Positions 46,728 through 62,348 of a DNA stretch of 64,000 bases are shown piece after piece. The stretch is from Calcarisporiella thermophila CBS 279.70. Its lineage: Eukaryota > Calcarisporiellomycota. The notes under the pieces are model-generated. The model saw only the letters and a program-made list of their open reading frames with translations, searched no databases and was not told where the DNA came from. The position numbers and the translations under genes are program-made. Location of the stretch: contig NW_027192204.1 of the NCBI RefSeq assembly GCF_041956535.1, forward strand, positions 193,696 to 257,695. The letters are read 5' to 3'. Every line of letters begins with the position of its first letter. Within the stretch, counting starts at the first letter, position 1.

Positions 46728-49700
46728 TCAAGAAAACAGTTGGTTTAGCTCCATCAACTGGTCTCTATACATATGTTTTGAACTTGATGTAGAGCCTCCA
46801 GAGGATCGAATTGGGCTAAAGCCGTCCGCTCCAGTGTCTGCGTTCATATCATACATTAATCGAAGCATTGTTGTATATTCTTCGCGAGAATATGCTTTAG
46901 ATTCGCGAATCAATGAAAGCATACCCTTATTTATAGATGTAATAAATTTGTTAAAATTTCAACAATAATTTAATCTTAATTCCAAGCAAATACCTGGGGA
47001 CCGAGGTTAAACATCTCATAGTAAGTTTTCGAATGACTGAGGGTGATCTCACGAGTAGGTTGGATAATATTAGTCAAATTTTGTTGCAGTGCCATGATAT
47101 TGCGAGTCATTTTCTGCACCCCATGTTTGTTGAGATAGGGAATGCTCTCAGCGCCGAGGATAAGAAGACGATTAAATAGCCCAGGAAGACCATCGAATAT
47201 AAATCTAAATAAACATTATTTCAACGATATATATATATATATATATTTGACACACTATTTTACTTACTGTCTTGCTTTATCTGGTAGGGTTAAATTCATG
47301 CTCTCATCCCATGAAACTAAAATAGAATTTAGAATAGTTACATTGGGGTCTGGCTCAGTTGTTTCGTCTTCCAGATTGTAATTTCCCTATTGTACAAGAT
47401 GTTAGAAAAAAATATACAAGAATCTAATATCATTCGATGGACTCAACCTGACGAACAATTAAATCAATATAATAGATAATTTGACATCGCAGCTCAATTC
47501 GAAGGGTGAAAAGGCAGGTTTGAGCTAACTGCTTGTAGTTGGTTAAAATTTCTTCAAAATGACTAAATTTGATCATTGAGTTATTAAGAATGTAAATAGA
47601 CGCCGAAGTACGAATATAAATATTTAATGCGTGGTATCTTACTTTGAAATTTCTGCACTTAACGGTAAAAAATGACGCTCTTTATCTCCATTGTATTCAT
47701 CAAAAGTTTTCTGTTGCACAATCTGTGAATTATCGACCTCTTCGTCTGATTGATAGGCATCTAGAAAATCCACATCCAAATCGTTTGTAGCGTCTCTCTG
47801 GATGATCTTGCCTTGCTCCCCAACGAACCACTGAATACTATAATATAGACTTCCAAGCGCGGCTAATTGTTTGGTATTAAGAATAAGAACAGTTGGAGAT
47901 AGAGCTTTTTGGCCTTTTAAGTCCAATTCTAGCATTATCTCCTTATCATTTAGGGCGTAAAGTGTCTCTAGGTCATTATCCTATTATAATATACGAATAT
48001 AAATTATTTTATCACAATGCTTATTTATCGGTACATATTACAGTTCGAGTATTATAAAATGGGTTCTGAGCGAGGAGAGTTGATAGCGATTCTTCTTGTG
48101 CCCACATTGCAGAGAAACTGACAGCGATCTGTCTTTCTTCATTGCCTATTGATCCTTTTGAAACTAGGCCTATATATCGGTATAGCTTAAGCTTCCTGTA
48201 AAGTTTCAGTAGATAATAATCTTACTTTGGTATCTTCCCACACACTTTTCATAATATTTTAATAAAATGACCTCAACCAAACGAACAATTTCATCTTTGT
48301 GTAGTGGCATATTATGTAAAGTTCGTGATAGACCTCGAGTAAGAGCTATGATTGCTGAAACACTCTGTAAGTAATGAAAATTTTCATTATAAGTGTTGTT
48401 AGTTTATATAGGGAATAAGGGAAACTACCTTCGCAAGGGGTCGTTCGGACAGTTTTACATTAGAATCTTCCTGAAAGGTATCTGATTCAACTAGAAGATC
48501 TTAAGATTTAAAAATGTTTTTTTTTTTAAATAGAATATAGCTTTAAATATACCATTAGTACATTGATGGAATAACTGCAACACCTTGTCTTCAAATTGAG
48601 GTAAAAAAACATTTAACACAAATTCATCCAGGAACCCAGTAACTTCTGCAAGTGCTTCAGATGGTCTACATATGTAATAAAAAAATGAGCAGAGAGTTAA
48701 TTTGTATTTATAAGAATCTCTATAATATTTACCCAGACGGCACCATATCCCGCACTCGATCAAGAAAAGAAAGAGTAGGTTTCAAAAGTGCCATGGCATT
48801 AAAGACCCACGGACGAACCACCAGCCGGTGACCTGTGGTTATTTGCAAATCTGCAAATTTATCAATCACAGACGAAGAGAATACCACACCCTGTTTATCC
48901 ATTGCAAGAGCTGCCTTAGGGGCACTTTCTCGAAGCCGCTGTGATATCTCTTGAGATATTGGAGTGTACACTTGCTCCGAAGAAGTTCTTGAAGAATCCA
49001 TGAGTTTGAAAATTTGCTAGAATGAAAATAAAAATAAATAGTGGAGACTAAACAAATGAAATAAAATACTCTTACTTTATTTCTATCTCTAGGCTTATTA
49101 CTCTCGTGTAAAACTTCGTTCATTGAAAAGATAGAATGGTCATAGGCCATGGCTTGGCTTACACCCTCGGATAAATAGCTATTGAGAATAGCTCTAACTT
49201 CTGTCTGCACAGCTGCCCAAATATCCTTAAAGGTATATATGTATGGGATTCTTTGTCCTATTTACGTCCATAAACGCATAAAATTTCAACCATAAAATAT
49301 AATAAAAATGATGTCGTACTTATTTTTTCCAATCTCTATGTTCAATCCATTGAACAAAACTATTTTTAGTGCTTGCTTATATTCCACAATTGATAAAAAT
49401 TCACCTTATTGATTTTAAGCGCAACGTGAATTATTGCTTGATGCCCGGCAAGGACGGCCTCAAGTTTGGAATAGAGTGACCACATAAATCCACGAAGTAT
49501 TGACTGTTCTTCCTCACTCTCGCTGGCTTGCAACGAATATTGTTCTAGTGCATCTCTAGTTGAAACGTAGCTCTCACTCTGATTCATATATACAGCAGAT
49601 CTAATTAGGGTGGATAGGTTGTTATTAGTAGATTGATATACTTTGTTAGTATCCATATCCTTGAAAAATATTGTATATTTTTGTAATTGAAATCAAACTA

Positions 49701-51380
49701 TACCTTTCTTCCACATCTGTTATAGTCTTGTCCACTAATTGATATATCTCAACGGGGAGTCGCTGTTGAATAACCTCAAGAGCTTCTGGTAACTTTCCAA
49801 GTAACCCTAAAGCTTCAACTAATATTTCAATGTAATAAAGCGAATCAGTTTCTGGGTTACGCTCAAGATCGTCGATGACCTGTTATGGTTTAGGAAATCA
49901 TCTTTTAGCAAGGGATATTGCACGCATGAAATATAGGAAAATACCATATCATCCTCGTCATTTAAGATATTAGCAAGTGTCGTATCACTTGTGCTTGTCT
50001 TAATTTTTGGGAGATAGTTTGTTCCTATTTAAGAATATTAAGTAAGAAATGAATACATATAGGAATGATTAAAAATATACCGCGAGTTTTTCTTTGCTTC
50101 CTTCTACCAATAGAGGCACCCAGCAACTTCGACTCTTTTACAACATCAATGCTTGAAATAGAGATAATTAACGGATGCGTCTAGCAGTTAAAGGAGTGCT
50201 CAAATTACCTTGCTATAGAATAAACATATTTTTCATAAAATTAATACTGGCTTAAAAAAGTGTATTTAGGTTGCATAAGTATACCTTCTTCATTTTCTGG
50301 CAGATATTTAGACCAACGATTTTCACAATACGGACTTTTTAAATAAATGTGGTTATGAAGTTCCTCAACCAGAATTTCATGCACAGACTACAGGAATAGA
50401 TAATAAAAACTCAGTATTCCCTATCTATTTTATGCTCGATATATACTTGAATCCCTTACTGCTTTTTGCGCATCAAGATAACTCCTGAGATCATCTAAGG
50501 CCCCGATTTGTTTCATTTCTGACTTATGGATGGTATTAAGTGCACCCATAAGAGTTTGTGCCGCAGCAAGATAGTGCTTCTCCTGGAATAGTTTTTCTAA
50601 TTTTACAGGAATAGCCTTCAACCCTTCACTATTTGATTTATTAGTAGAGTAATATCAGTGATAAAGGAAAAAAATACCCACATTTCGTCTAAAATACGTA
50701 TCATCTCTTTATACTGCAAACTTCGGTGCCATAAAGGAAGAAGGTCAGATCTCTTGGAGAGTAATATTCCTTTTGACTTCAAAAGTTCTTCCTTTAGCAT
50801 ACTTATGCGATTTTGAGAGTCTAGATAGCAATTTTAATATATATATTTAGTCTGCTAAAAAAATTCTCCTTACCGGATAACCGACTTGATACACTTGTAA
50901 ACGCGCTAATGGAGCCATTAAATCCTTGATAATAGTCTGTGATATTGCAGAGCAATGGTTCGTTATATCGAAGTAATTGAATATTCTATTGCGATAACTG
51001 TTACCATTTGCAATTGCATGCAACACTGAATCGAGTCCTCTGAGCGTTTTTTGAAACGAATTATAATCTTTGCTGAGTCCTACAGAGCTTTCGTCAAGTA
51101 ATGCAAGGGCCAATGTCACTGGATCAAACTAAAAAAAGCGAATTAGTCAAATCAAAATTCAAAAAAAGAATACATTATGTCAAAATTACATCTTCAGACA
51201 ACATAAACGCCCAATCATTTTCGACGCGTCGCAATACAGCTATAGTTCGAGAATATTAATTAATAGAAAATATATATGATTTGGATTCCTAATATTTGAA
51301 CCATCAATCTCCGCGTAATTATCTTGTGAAGTTTTTCGAATTGGTCTCCTTAAATCTCTACTCATCATTGCAGAATTCAT
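46728..51380 (-). CDS. SEC8: Exocyst complex component Sec8 (EXOC4)
   Basis: A subunit of the octameric exocyst, which tethers secretory vesicles at sites of polarised growth. The gene spans about 4.6 kb with many short exons and ends at 46728. The N-terminal Sec8 family region is clear: an Arg-rich start (MNSAMMSRDLRRP), then VENDWAF, the SVGLSKDYNSF and LDSVLHAI segment, LMAPLARLQVYQVGYP and the characteristic LKAIPVKLEKLFQEKHYLAA with its following helical repeats. The middle and C-terminal helical bundles are recognisable only by helical character and continuous exons. Exon boundaries were not all placed. The start codon lies 130 bp from the divergent uL23m gene, so the two probably share a promoter region. 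Confidence 0.9.
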
Positions 51381-51509
51381 TTAGTTACAGATCTGGTTGT
51401 TAGAGCAAATACGAAGTCCGCAATAATTTGGTAGTTTGCTCAAATTTAGTGACGTCTTAAAATTTCAAGCGAAAACATCTTTCTCTCTAGATTGCAATTA
51501 GGAGCAGTA

Positions 51510-51953
51510 ATGGCACAAGTCGTAAAGGAAGGTCTCAAAAAGGTTTACTTCCCAAATATTGTGTTTCGTATGGTCCGCTCTCCAGGTTTACAGCCTAATC
51601 AAGTGGCATTTCGTATTCCTCCTAAAGTAAACAAGCTCGATGTCAAAAGCTACTTGCAGAATATTTACAATGTGCGCGTGCTTGACGTAAGAACAATGAA
51701 TTACCAAGGGGGTGTGAAAAACACACTGCGGGGGAAAGAGCGGGAGAGCTCGTATAAAAAGGCGGTAGTAACGTTAGATCATCATTTCAAATATCCTACT
51801 GAACCAAATCTTGAAGAAATGGGCGTGAATCAAGCTGATCTTATGCGAGGAGTAGCCGACCGCAAGCTAAGAGGATGGAGAATACGACCAAGAAAAGAGG
51901 TTAAAGATCAGTTGAACGCAATGTATAGTAAAGCATCGGAGGAGAAAAAATGA
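51510..51953 (+). CDS. Mitochondrial large-subunit ribosomal protein uL23m
   Basis: A structural protein near the exit tunnel of the mitochondrial ribosome; the yeast counterpart is Mrp20. A single coding exon of 147 residues. The central block VYFPNIVFRMVRSPGLQPNQ ... VAFRIPP, followed by VDLRNYL-like DVKSYLQNIYNV and DVRTMNYQG, fits the animal MRPL23 pattern. The C-terminus is basic, with a short helical extension. The chosen ATG at 51510 follows a pyrimidine-rich TCTCTCTAG at 51482-51490 that looks like a splice acceptor, so a 5' UTR intron is likely. No cleavable presequence is evident. Confidence 0.92.
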   Translation: MAQVVKEGLKKVYFPNIVFRMVRSPGLQPNQVAFRIPPKVNKLDVKSYLQNIYNVRVLDVRTMNYQGGVKNTLRGKERESSYKKAVVTLDHHFKYPTEPNLEEMGVNQADLMRGVADRKLRGWRIRPRKEVKDQLNAMYSKASEEKK

Positions 51954-52553
51954 ATGTAATCTCTTTAAAATTGACAATTTAAATATTGCTTCATTGTAAT
52001 CTTTATATTCGAAAAAGTTACTGTTTTAACAAACAAATAGAAAAATAGTATTTCTGATATTTAAAATATTTATTTATCTACCAGGGATTACAAAAAGTGG
52101 GTATTAAAGATAATCAAGGTGTACGCTTTGCAGTTCAATCATCCTTTGATTGAAAAATTTCACTAGGATTAAATATATCATATTTTAGTATGCTGTTAAC
52201 TAGAGTAACTTTGAGTTAGAGAACAAATAATCAGGATAGTACATTTACTATCTGCATTTCCACATCATAAGGATTAGAATTGCAGAATTCTATCTGATCA
52301 TCATAACGATTTTAAGATTTATAGTGAACAAAAGAATGACTCTTACCTTATATAAAATAAAAAGAGGAGCTCTAATGTTAAATTGGTGCAAGACCTTTGT
52401 ATTTATATTTCAATTAAATAAAATTAATTTGAGGCTTGGAAATATTATTTCTGAGAAAACGTCCCCGCATATGCTTTCGATTTCCATCCAGCTACATCAT
52501 CTTTGTAGTTAAACTAATTTAAATTTTACTTACTACAATATATTCCAAATTAT
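51954..52553. other. AT-rich intergenic region
   Basis: Lies between two plus-strand genes and should carry the uL23m 3' UTR and the MAP kinase promoter. A short frame at 52324-52512 has no coding character. Confidence 0.5.
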
Positions 52554-54217
<1,664 letters not shown>

Positions 54218-54715
54218 ATGAAAGCTTCCAGCCAATATAATTTTTATATACGTTTTCATTGCTGTTAGCATGTTTAGTTTTATCTATCTCTTCATATCGA
54301 TTTCCCCAGGAAATTAAATAGACAATAAAACATTGAAATTTCAAACTTTCACAATATCATTGGTGCACACATTTAGCGGCGCAGAAATCTGCTTTTTTCT
54401 CCCCGATTACATTTACTTTTCCATCTTTATTTCTTTTCCCTTTCTCATATAATCAATCAGGACAATCTAATAATTCTTTTTTGCTTTTATCAGCTTTTCC
54501 CCTTACCCCATCCCATTTCCTGTACTTATAACTTGAATCTTAATATTGGAAAATACTGATATTGCTTTGTAGTTTTATTCCTTTGTCCAACAGATTAAGA
54601 TCGTTTTAATTGTACTTTCTCTCTATTCTTTCTATTCGATCAACTTATCTTTTCTTCTTTCTTACTCTATTATTTTGCCTATTATATCATCAATATCCAG
54701 GATATTATAATCAAC
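54218..54715. other. Intergenic, pyrimidine-rich promoter region of the F-box gene
   Basis: Long C/T-rich stretches (about 54380-54670) precede the F-box ATG, typical of a fungal core promoter and leader. No gene seen. Confidence 0.5.
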
Positions 54716-56581
54716 ATGGATTTATGTGCTACTCCAGAACCGATGGAATTATCAACACCCCCGTCTAACGCTCCTTTAAATTCTCCTGTCTCTCCACCCC
54801 ACAGCCCTCCCTTTTTAAGCCCTACTCTCTCCTCTCCCTCACATGCTCCGATCGACACTTCGCAGCTAATACACCCTGTATCCTCTCGAGTGTGCGTTGA
54901 CTCTATACGTCTTCTTTTCCAACAAATTTCTTCTGCAGATAGGCAGCGGTTATTGTTAGAACTACTTGATGCCTGTGATACACGCCAGCTTGTACTAATA
55001 TCAAATATCATTAAACCTCGCTTGCGTGTTGACTTTCTACAAATGCTTCCAACCGAACTCGCTCTTCACATCGTATCATTTATTCGCGATCCTCGCACAC
55101 TAGCCCGATCAGCATGCGTTTCACGACGTTGGCGCGATCTACTTAATGATGATCAAACTTGGAAAAATATGTGCCTTAGATATCGTTACGATTTCGCTCC
55201 AAGTGATTCTTCGGATGCAAAAGTTACTATCTGGAGAAAGGCTGACAGTCGTCCTGTTCTCCCCTCGCTTCGCCAGATACCTGGTGTTGGAATGGAAGCT
55301 AGTCTAGGGTTTAGCTCGGAATCTATTACATCAAACTGTTCCGACAATTTCTCTCGTCGTATGCGTCTGAGCTATCGTGAGATGTTTCGTCGTCGATATC
55401 GAGTAGAACGTAATTGGGCGCATGGTCGTCGTGCTCGCACACATCGTACAGTGGCTGGTACCGAGCTGGTTACATCTCTCCAGATGGATGATGAGTTAAT
55501 AGTTATCGGGTGCAATAATAATAGAATAGAGGTGTATAGTGCTCGGAATGGCTCATGGATTCGTACATTAAGTGGACATGATGGCGGCGTATGGGCTCTC
55601 CACTTCTTGGGTGGTGGCTCAAACGATAGAGAACGTATTTTAGTGTCGGGGGGATGTGATAGGTATTTCGAGCTTTATACCCGCATTTTATCTTGATGCT
55701 AAATATTTATAATTTCAATGCCATAAAATATAGAAATGTGCGTGTATGGGACCTGAACAATGGTGTGTGCAAACATGTGCTCCACGGACATATGTCTACG
55801 GTGAGATGTCTTAAAATGCGCAATAAATCGGTAGCAGTGAGCGGATCGAGAGATGCTACACTTCGCGTGTGGAATGCTGAGCAGGGTGTTTTGATGCATG
55901 TACTTTCAGGTCATACAGCAAGTGTAAGATGCCTTGAAATTGTGGGAGATCTTGTAATATCAGGATCCTATGATGCCACTTGTCGTATATGGGACTTACA
56001 TACCGGCCGTTGTCTGCACCTTCTTGAGGGGCATACCCATCAGATTTACTCACTTGCTTGCGATGGTTCGCGAATTTTCACTGGGTAAATATACATCATT
56101 ATTATAATATTGACTTTGATACTGAGATCGTTAAATCCTTCGTTTTAGCTCTCTGGACACTACCGTTCGAGTATGGTCGCTGCGTACTGGAGACCTTCTA
56201 AGCGTACTTCAAGGTCATTCATCACTCGTAGGACAAATTCAGGTTCTAGACAGAACGCTTGTGACTGGTGGTTCAGATGGTTATATTCGGGTTTGGGATT
56301 TAGAGACTTACCAATGCGTACACCGTTTACAAGCACACGATAATTCCGTTACCACTCTACAATTCGATGACAGGCGCATTGTGAGTGGTGGCAGCGATGG
56401 AAAAGTAAAGCTTTGGGATTTGCGAGGCGGACGATTTGTGCGCAATTTAATTCAACCTGCCAAGACAATATGGCGCTTGGCGTTTAACGATGTGCGTGCA
56501 GTAACTCTTTCTCAACGTGATGGGAGAACTGTGCTTGAACTTATTAACTTTGATGATGAAAATGATGATACATGCGTGTAG
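54716..56581 (+). CDS. F-box/WD40 substrate adaptor (Cdc4/Fbw7/Pop1 type)
   Basis: A substrate-recognition subunit of SCF ubiquitin ligases. Exons are 54716-55662, 55734-56084 and 56149-56581, joining to 576 residues. The N-terminal 60 residues are Pro/Ser-rich. A helical segment (residues 60-105) resembles the dimerisation region in front of Cdc4-type F-boxes. The F-box is at about 108-155 (LPTELALHIVSFIRD ... CVSRRWRDLL). WD40 repeats follow from about 245 to 560, with clear LSGHDGGVWALHF, LHGHMSTVRCLKM, LSGHTASVRCLEI and LEGHTHQIYSL blades. The fit is to the Cdc4/Fbw7 or Pop1/Pop2 group rather than Met30, but which substrates it binds cannot be read. Confidence 0.9.
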
Positions 56582-57395
56582 TTAACAAATTTTGAGTAGA
56601 ATGGGAGGGTAAATGTGTGCTTCATTATCTTTAATTTCTGCTTATTATTCCTCTTGCCTATAAATTTTGACTTGTTCTATTGTTGATATTATTCATTTAT
56701 TTGGTTTTGAGTAAAATAAAATGATTTCCTAATCTTAATAACTCATTTTAAATATTGAGGTTCATCATGTGACATATATGCTATTCTCCAGAAATATAGT
56801 GGGAGAATATAATCATCATTCATCTTCGCAATGCGATTTCTTAATTCATTCGAATTCTATTCCGTTAGTCTCGTCACTTCCCAACAGCAGACAGCAGTGT
56901 AGAAGGTATGTGATGCAAGGAGGAATTGTTGCATAATTATTCAGTAATTTTCATTGGTTAGTGTCCTTAAAATTCCACAAACAAGTCAGAGATTTCTATT
57001 TCTTCTCTTTTGGTCATCATCTCTTTCTTGCTACGGTCATTGCTTGTTGGAACAAAGAGGGGGAGGGCGCAGGCTGATATATATTTGACATCTTGCTTAT
57101 ATTCTCAATACTTTTTCCGTGTGTGAACCGCCATCCTCTTTTCGCTCCTTTTTCCTCTACATCTATAATTTTTTTAACAAAAGAAGAGTGGAGGAGAGAT
57201 CTTTCCTCTTCTTCTGTTCTCATCACCTTGTTTTCCCAAAAGAAATCACAAGCTAGCGCTGGCCGTAACACTTGCATTGCGTTCTTTTCATATTCCTCTA
57301 TTAAAAACTAATCTATTATATCCATCCTTATTCTCTATCTTTTTTTATATACTCCATCTTTAATCTCCTCTTCATTACCACCCATTACCAAAAAG
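56582..57395. other. Intergenic, no supported gene
   Basis: About 0.8 kb between two plus-strand genes. Pyrimidine-rich sequence after about 57120 leads to the Rax2 start. Short frames at 57017-57277 and 57093-57311 lack coding character. Confidence 0.5.
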
Positions 57396-60300
57396 ATGAA
57401 CCTTTTATTAAGATTCACTGGTTTTCTCGCCTTCACCTTCTGTCGTTCTATATTTCCTATACTTGCCGCGGCTAACTATACTCCTGCCACCAATATCGAT
57501 TTATCAGGCTTCGAACAGCTTGGAATTGCCGGTTTTTACAGCGGAATATCCATTTACAAGAACCCACGCCAACTGATCAATATTGATCCTACGGTCGCTT
57601 CACTGATCCTGCAGACGGATGATGGCTTTGAATCTATCTCAACTTCTTCCGGACCGGGTGCAATCAACGCGCTCTGCTCTTTGCCACGACAAGACGGAAA
57701 CACGGATTTATATATAGGAGGAAATTTTTCTACGCTTGGAAACGTTCCTGTCAATAACATTGCTCGCATCGATACTTCTAATCTCCAGGTGTTTGCACTA
57801 AGCTCAGGGCTTGACGGTCCTGTATATGCTCTCCATTGTGATCAGCGAACCGGTTCAGTCTATATTGGAGGTGCCTTTAAGGGACCTATTGGAGCTGTAA
57901 ACGGTGTAAACAGCTCCTTTGGAGGAAATGTCGCACTATGGCAGAATGATATTTGGGCTCCACTTCCCTTTAAAGGCTTCAACGGACCTGTTCAATATAT
58001 CACAGCTAATCCAAATTCTAATACAATTCTATTCGGTGGTCTTTTTGAGGGTACATTGAATGGACAATTTTCTTCTTCTCAGCAAAGCCAACCTGTAAAT
58101 TTGCAGTCGGCAACAGTAAGTGATTTCGATTTCTTGTATAATTGAACATTTTTCTAATGTAATCTGATTGAATATTTTCTAGATAACTGGAGGAAATTCA
58201 GCCGATTTGACTGGTTTTAGTGACCCTAATAATGTCGTTTGCTCGTCTGGAGACAATACTAATCAGGGTTCCTGGCTACTACGAGACGGTGTCCCTGGAG
58301 TCTGGCGTGCTGAGTTTCCTTATAAGATAACTCCATCTCAATTTCGACTTCGAAATTCTAACGTTACTGGAAAAGGCACTAAATCATTTCGGTAAGGATA
58401 TATTTTTTAGTACTCAGTTGTCAATCATTGTTTTCTTATTATTTTAATTAGAATTCTTGCCCGCCCAACCAATACTATATTCAACTTGACATATATCGAT
58501 CCTATATCGCGTCAAGTTCGCCATTGCACTGATCCCTGTGAATTGACACCGGATTCAACAATATGGCAAGAGTTTACCGTAGTTAATCCAGAATCTGTTC
58601 AAGGCATTGAGCTGGACATTGAGTCGTGGTTCGGGACTGGAGGTGGGCTATCTGGGATTGAAATATATCAGTCAGGTAAATTGTTTATCTTGTCTGCTAT
58701 TTGAATTACATGAACTAAACATATTATATTGTTTCCTAGAAATATTCGTCCACGCCGAAAATTCGTTCAACTCTGCCAAATGCTCTAATAGCCCAACAGC
58801 TTCAAATCAATTAATTGCCACAGGTATTAGTGTTGGCAACTGGCATCCCCAATTTGTCCAGGGCACATATCGTACTGTACTTTCAACGGATATCCCTGCG
58901 GATCAATTATCCAACTCGAATATATCTGTTACTTTTACCCCATTCCTTCCTGAATCGGGCACGTATGACTTATTGATGAATACTCCAGGATGCACGGGTA
59001 CAGACACATGCGGCAGACGTACACAGGTTGATGTGACTATGTTGCTTGCACCCAATGTGACCGTACGTGCAACAATTGACCAGACAAACAAGCAAGATAG
59101 AGAAGATAAGCTCTATTCGGGGTTTGTTGTTGCTTCTACAAACAACTTCCAGCCCAAGATCATAATGACTTTATCCGCCAACGCCAAGCCTCCAAATAGC
59201 AAAGAGATCAATGTGGTGGCTGACTCTGTGCAGCTTGTTAAGACTTCCCCAAGCAATATTTTAACTAGTGTGTTGGAATACAGCCCAATAAACCAGAATC
59301 CTGGAATGAATCAGAGTTCTTGGAGAGCTTTACAATGTAATATTCATTTTTCCATTTCTACTAATATGGTTTCTGAGTTTTTCTTGTGTAATATTTAGCA
59401 CAATTGCCTCCAGGATCAATTGTTAGCAGTATTTTACCAACTGGGAACGGTTCAATATTTTTTGGCGGTCTTTTTACAGATGCCATTAGTGGATATTCAA
59501 ATATTGTAGAGTATGTTGCAGGTCAATTCAGGCCCCTTCCAGGACGAGGTCTCAACGGAAAAGTAGCAGCGATCACTAAAATCGGAGACGGTATGTTTTC
59601 ATTCTATGGCTTTATAAATTCTAAATCGTTGCACATAATAATTTATTTTATTTAATAACTTAGACATATATGTTGGAGGCTCGTTTAATTCAACTAGTGA
59701 CGGCTTGCTATCCCTTAATAATATTGCCCGCTATTCACTGACCGGCCGCCAATGGACACCTCTTGGAGGAGTATGTCAAGTGTTTTTTACATTTATCCAT
59801 ACCATTTTACTTAATCTTTATTCAATTTCATCAATAAAGGGTACTAACGCACCAGTCGAGAAACTTGCTGTTGGTCCCTTAAATAGGCTCCACGTTGCCG
59901 GATTATTTAGTTCACTTTATACGGATCTCAATAAGCCAGTTTCTAGGACGCAATTTGCTCCTGGTTATGCTATCTGGGACACAATATCCAATCGGTGGTC
60001 CTCAAGCCCATATATCGCTGGTCATATACAGAGTCTTTTGTTCTCAAATAATTCCGACCTAAGGCTCTATATTGGTGGTGTTCTCAATGGAGTGCAATCT
60101 AATCATGCCACCAGTCTGGCATCCATTGATGCTCCCGGTAACTTATCCTCTGTGCAACTGGTTAATGAAAGCAGGACTCCAGAATCTGCTTTGTCGGATG
60201 CCCAAGGTTTTCCTCTACTATCTTCTACGCAAATAACGAACAAACACCCAATTATCAATGCTGGTGTATTCTACAAAGACACAACTAGAGGGAATGCATC

Positions 60301-62348
60301 GATCACTATAATTGGAGGTAGCTTCAAATTAGGTGATGCCAAAAACGTCGCTTTCTTCGAGAATGGATCTTGGAAGCAGCTTGGGTTAAATCTGGATGGC
60401 AATGTTAACAGTCTCTTCGTACAAAATTCCTATTTGTACATTGCTGGTGAATTCAATGGAAGTACAGCGAGTGGCACACCTCTGGGTGGGATTGCAGTAT
60501 GGAATTTGTCGAATCGCACATTTGATACCCAAATACCGGCGCTAAGCTCTTCAGATGGAATCTCAGCGAAGGTGAACGTAGTGAAAGGGCGATCGACGAA
60601 TGGTATGATCCTTGTTGGCGGATTCTTTTCCCATGCAGGGTCGCTTTCTTGTAACGGAGTGTGTTCTTGGGATACTACAACTTTGCAATGGGTTGCGCTT
60701 AGCCCTGGTCTCTCCGGAGAAGTCAAAGATATGGATTTGATAAATGTATGTATAAAATATTATTCTCTTTAAAGATACAAACTCACAAGCTTTTTATCAG
60801 AATAACCTTGTTGTGGCTGGGAATTTTACAGTAAATGACCGACGATGCTATCTGGCTAAATACGATTTTAACACCCCTAATTGGACACCAATTGGCAATT
60901 CTGGAAACGGAGATGGTAATCTTCCTGGCCCAGCAACAGCCGTTGTAGTAAATGGAGATATAAACAATATTTTTGTCGCTGGAAGGTATGTATTGCCCCC
61001 TCAAACATAATAACCTCTTATTAACTATAACCCCTCTATTTTCTTAAGGGATAAAAACACTGGTGCTGGATATTTGCGAAAATGGGATGGCTCGAATTAC
61101 CTTGCTATTGGTATTACTATTGACATTATTTATATATTCGGTCATATTAAAAATTTATCTTTAAATTTATCAAAGGACCTGAACTTCGCCCTTCTACTAT
61201 CATCAACCAACTAATGATGGTACCAATTAAAGGGCAGAATCCTGATAACAATATAATTGAGGTGGATCGCATGTTGATGGTCAACGGCTTACTCGATCTC
61301 GATCCAATCGGCAATGTCAGCTCTGCTTTCTTTGATGGACGTACTTGGCATCCTTATTTGTTGACATCTGCTTCAGGAGGAGGTTCCGGTGTGATCAAGA
61401 ATGTATTTTCACGTTCTTGCTGCCCCCCAATATTTGGAAATAGTTAGTATTGAAAAAAAAAAAAATACTATTTTCTGAATATTACTGACGAAAATCAATT
61501 TTATTCATTTGATAGATTTCCTACCCGTCCCAATAGTTATACTTATTTCTGTTGCAATTGCATTGGGGCTGGTATTTATGATTGTCCTAGCCGGGTTAGC
61601 AACGATGTACATTAAACGAAAGCGGGAAGCCAAGTTCGACCCAAAACCAGATCCGTACTCTTATTATAAGGCTCCCAGAAGACCTGCCTCACTTTTGGCT
61701 AATCTTGCACTTTCTTCAATGATTGACCCTGAGAAGAAATCGGCTCGCCAAAACTCGGAAACGATCGATCATAATATTGCCAGAGATAGGAGCATGGCCG
61801 ATGAGGTACGCGCCTATCGTGCAGGCACAAGTGATTATTTGGATCCATCAATTGTAGGCAATGTTCCTGGTGCTGCTGGTGTGGTTGGTCCCATTGAGGC
61901 AGCACCTGGTCGTCCACGGCCCGATTCTGAGACACATCCAAATGAATCTGCACTTCACAATGCACTACAGAGCCCGTCTACACCACGTCCCGACTCTGCT
62001 ATTTCAGCGAATCACCCCACATCGGAATACTACGATCCAGCGGAGGCAGCAAATAATGATTTCGCATTTGGACATGTAGCGTCAGAAGCAGGGATACAGG
62101 ATGGTGGCTTTTCTCAAGAGGCATCTCCTGAAAATCCACACGTCTATTATGCAAAATATCAATTCAAAGCACGTGAACCAGGCGAGCTCGGATTTGAACC
62201 CGGTGACAAAATTATTGTAATAGATACAAGTGATGATATCTGGTGGATGGGTGTAATCGACCAAGGAGAAGGACGCCCTCCTTTGCAAGGAGTATTTCCG
62301 AGTAACTATGTGACAGAATTAGAGCCACTCCCACTAGAACAACGCTAG
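57396..62348 (+). CDS. Rax2-like cortical polarity marker with C-terminal SH3 domain
   Basis: Rax2 proteins are single-pass plasma-membrane landmarks that mark bud sites or hyphal tips. Eleven exons (57396-58115, 58183-58391, 58452-58675, 58740-59336, 59399-59590, 59664-59770, 59840-60745, 60801-60985, 61049-61110, 61176-61442, 61516-62348) join to 1433 residues. A signal peptide opens the protein. A long extracellular part follows, with beta-propeller-like repeats of the form (L/I)Y(I/V)GG.F and NNIAR, many N-glycosylation sequons and scattered cysteines. One membrane helix lies at about 1158-1190, followed by basic KRKR. The cytosolic tail of about 240 residues ends in a complete SH3 domain (about 1367-1427: YQFKAREPGELGF, DDIWWMGV, GVFPSNYV). 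An SH3 on Rax2 is not part of the yeast proteins. Confidence 0.9.
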
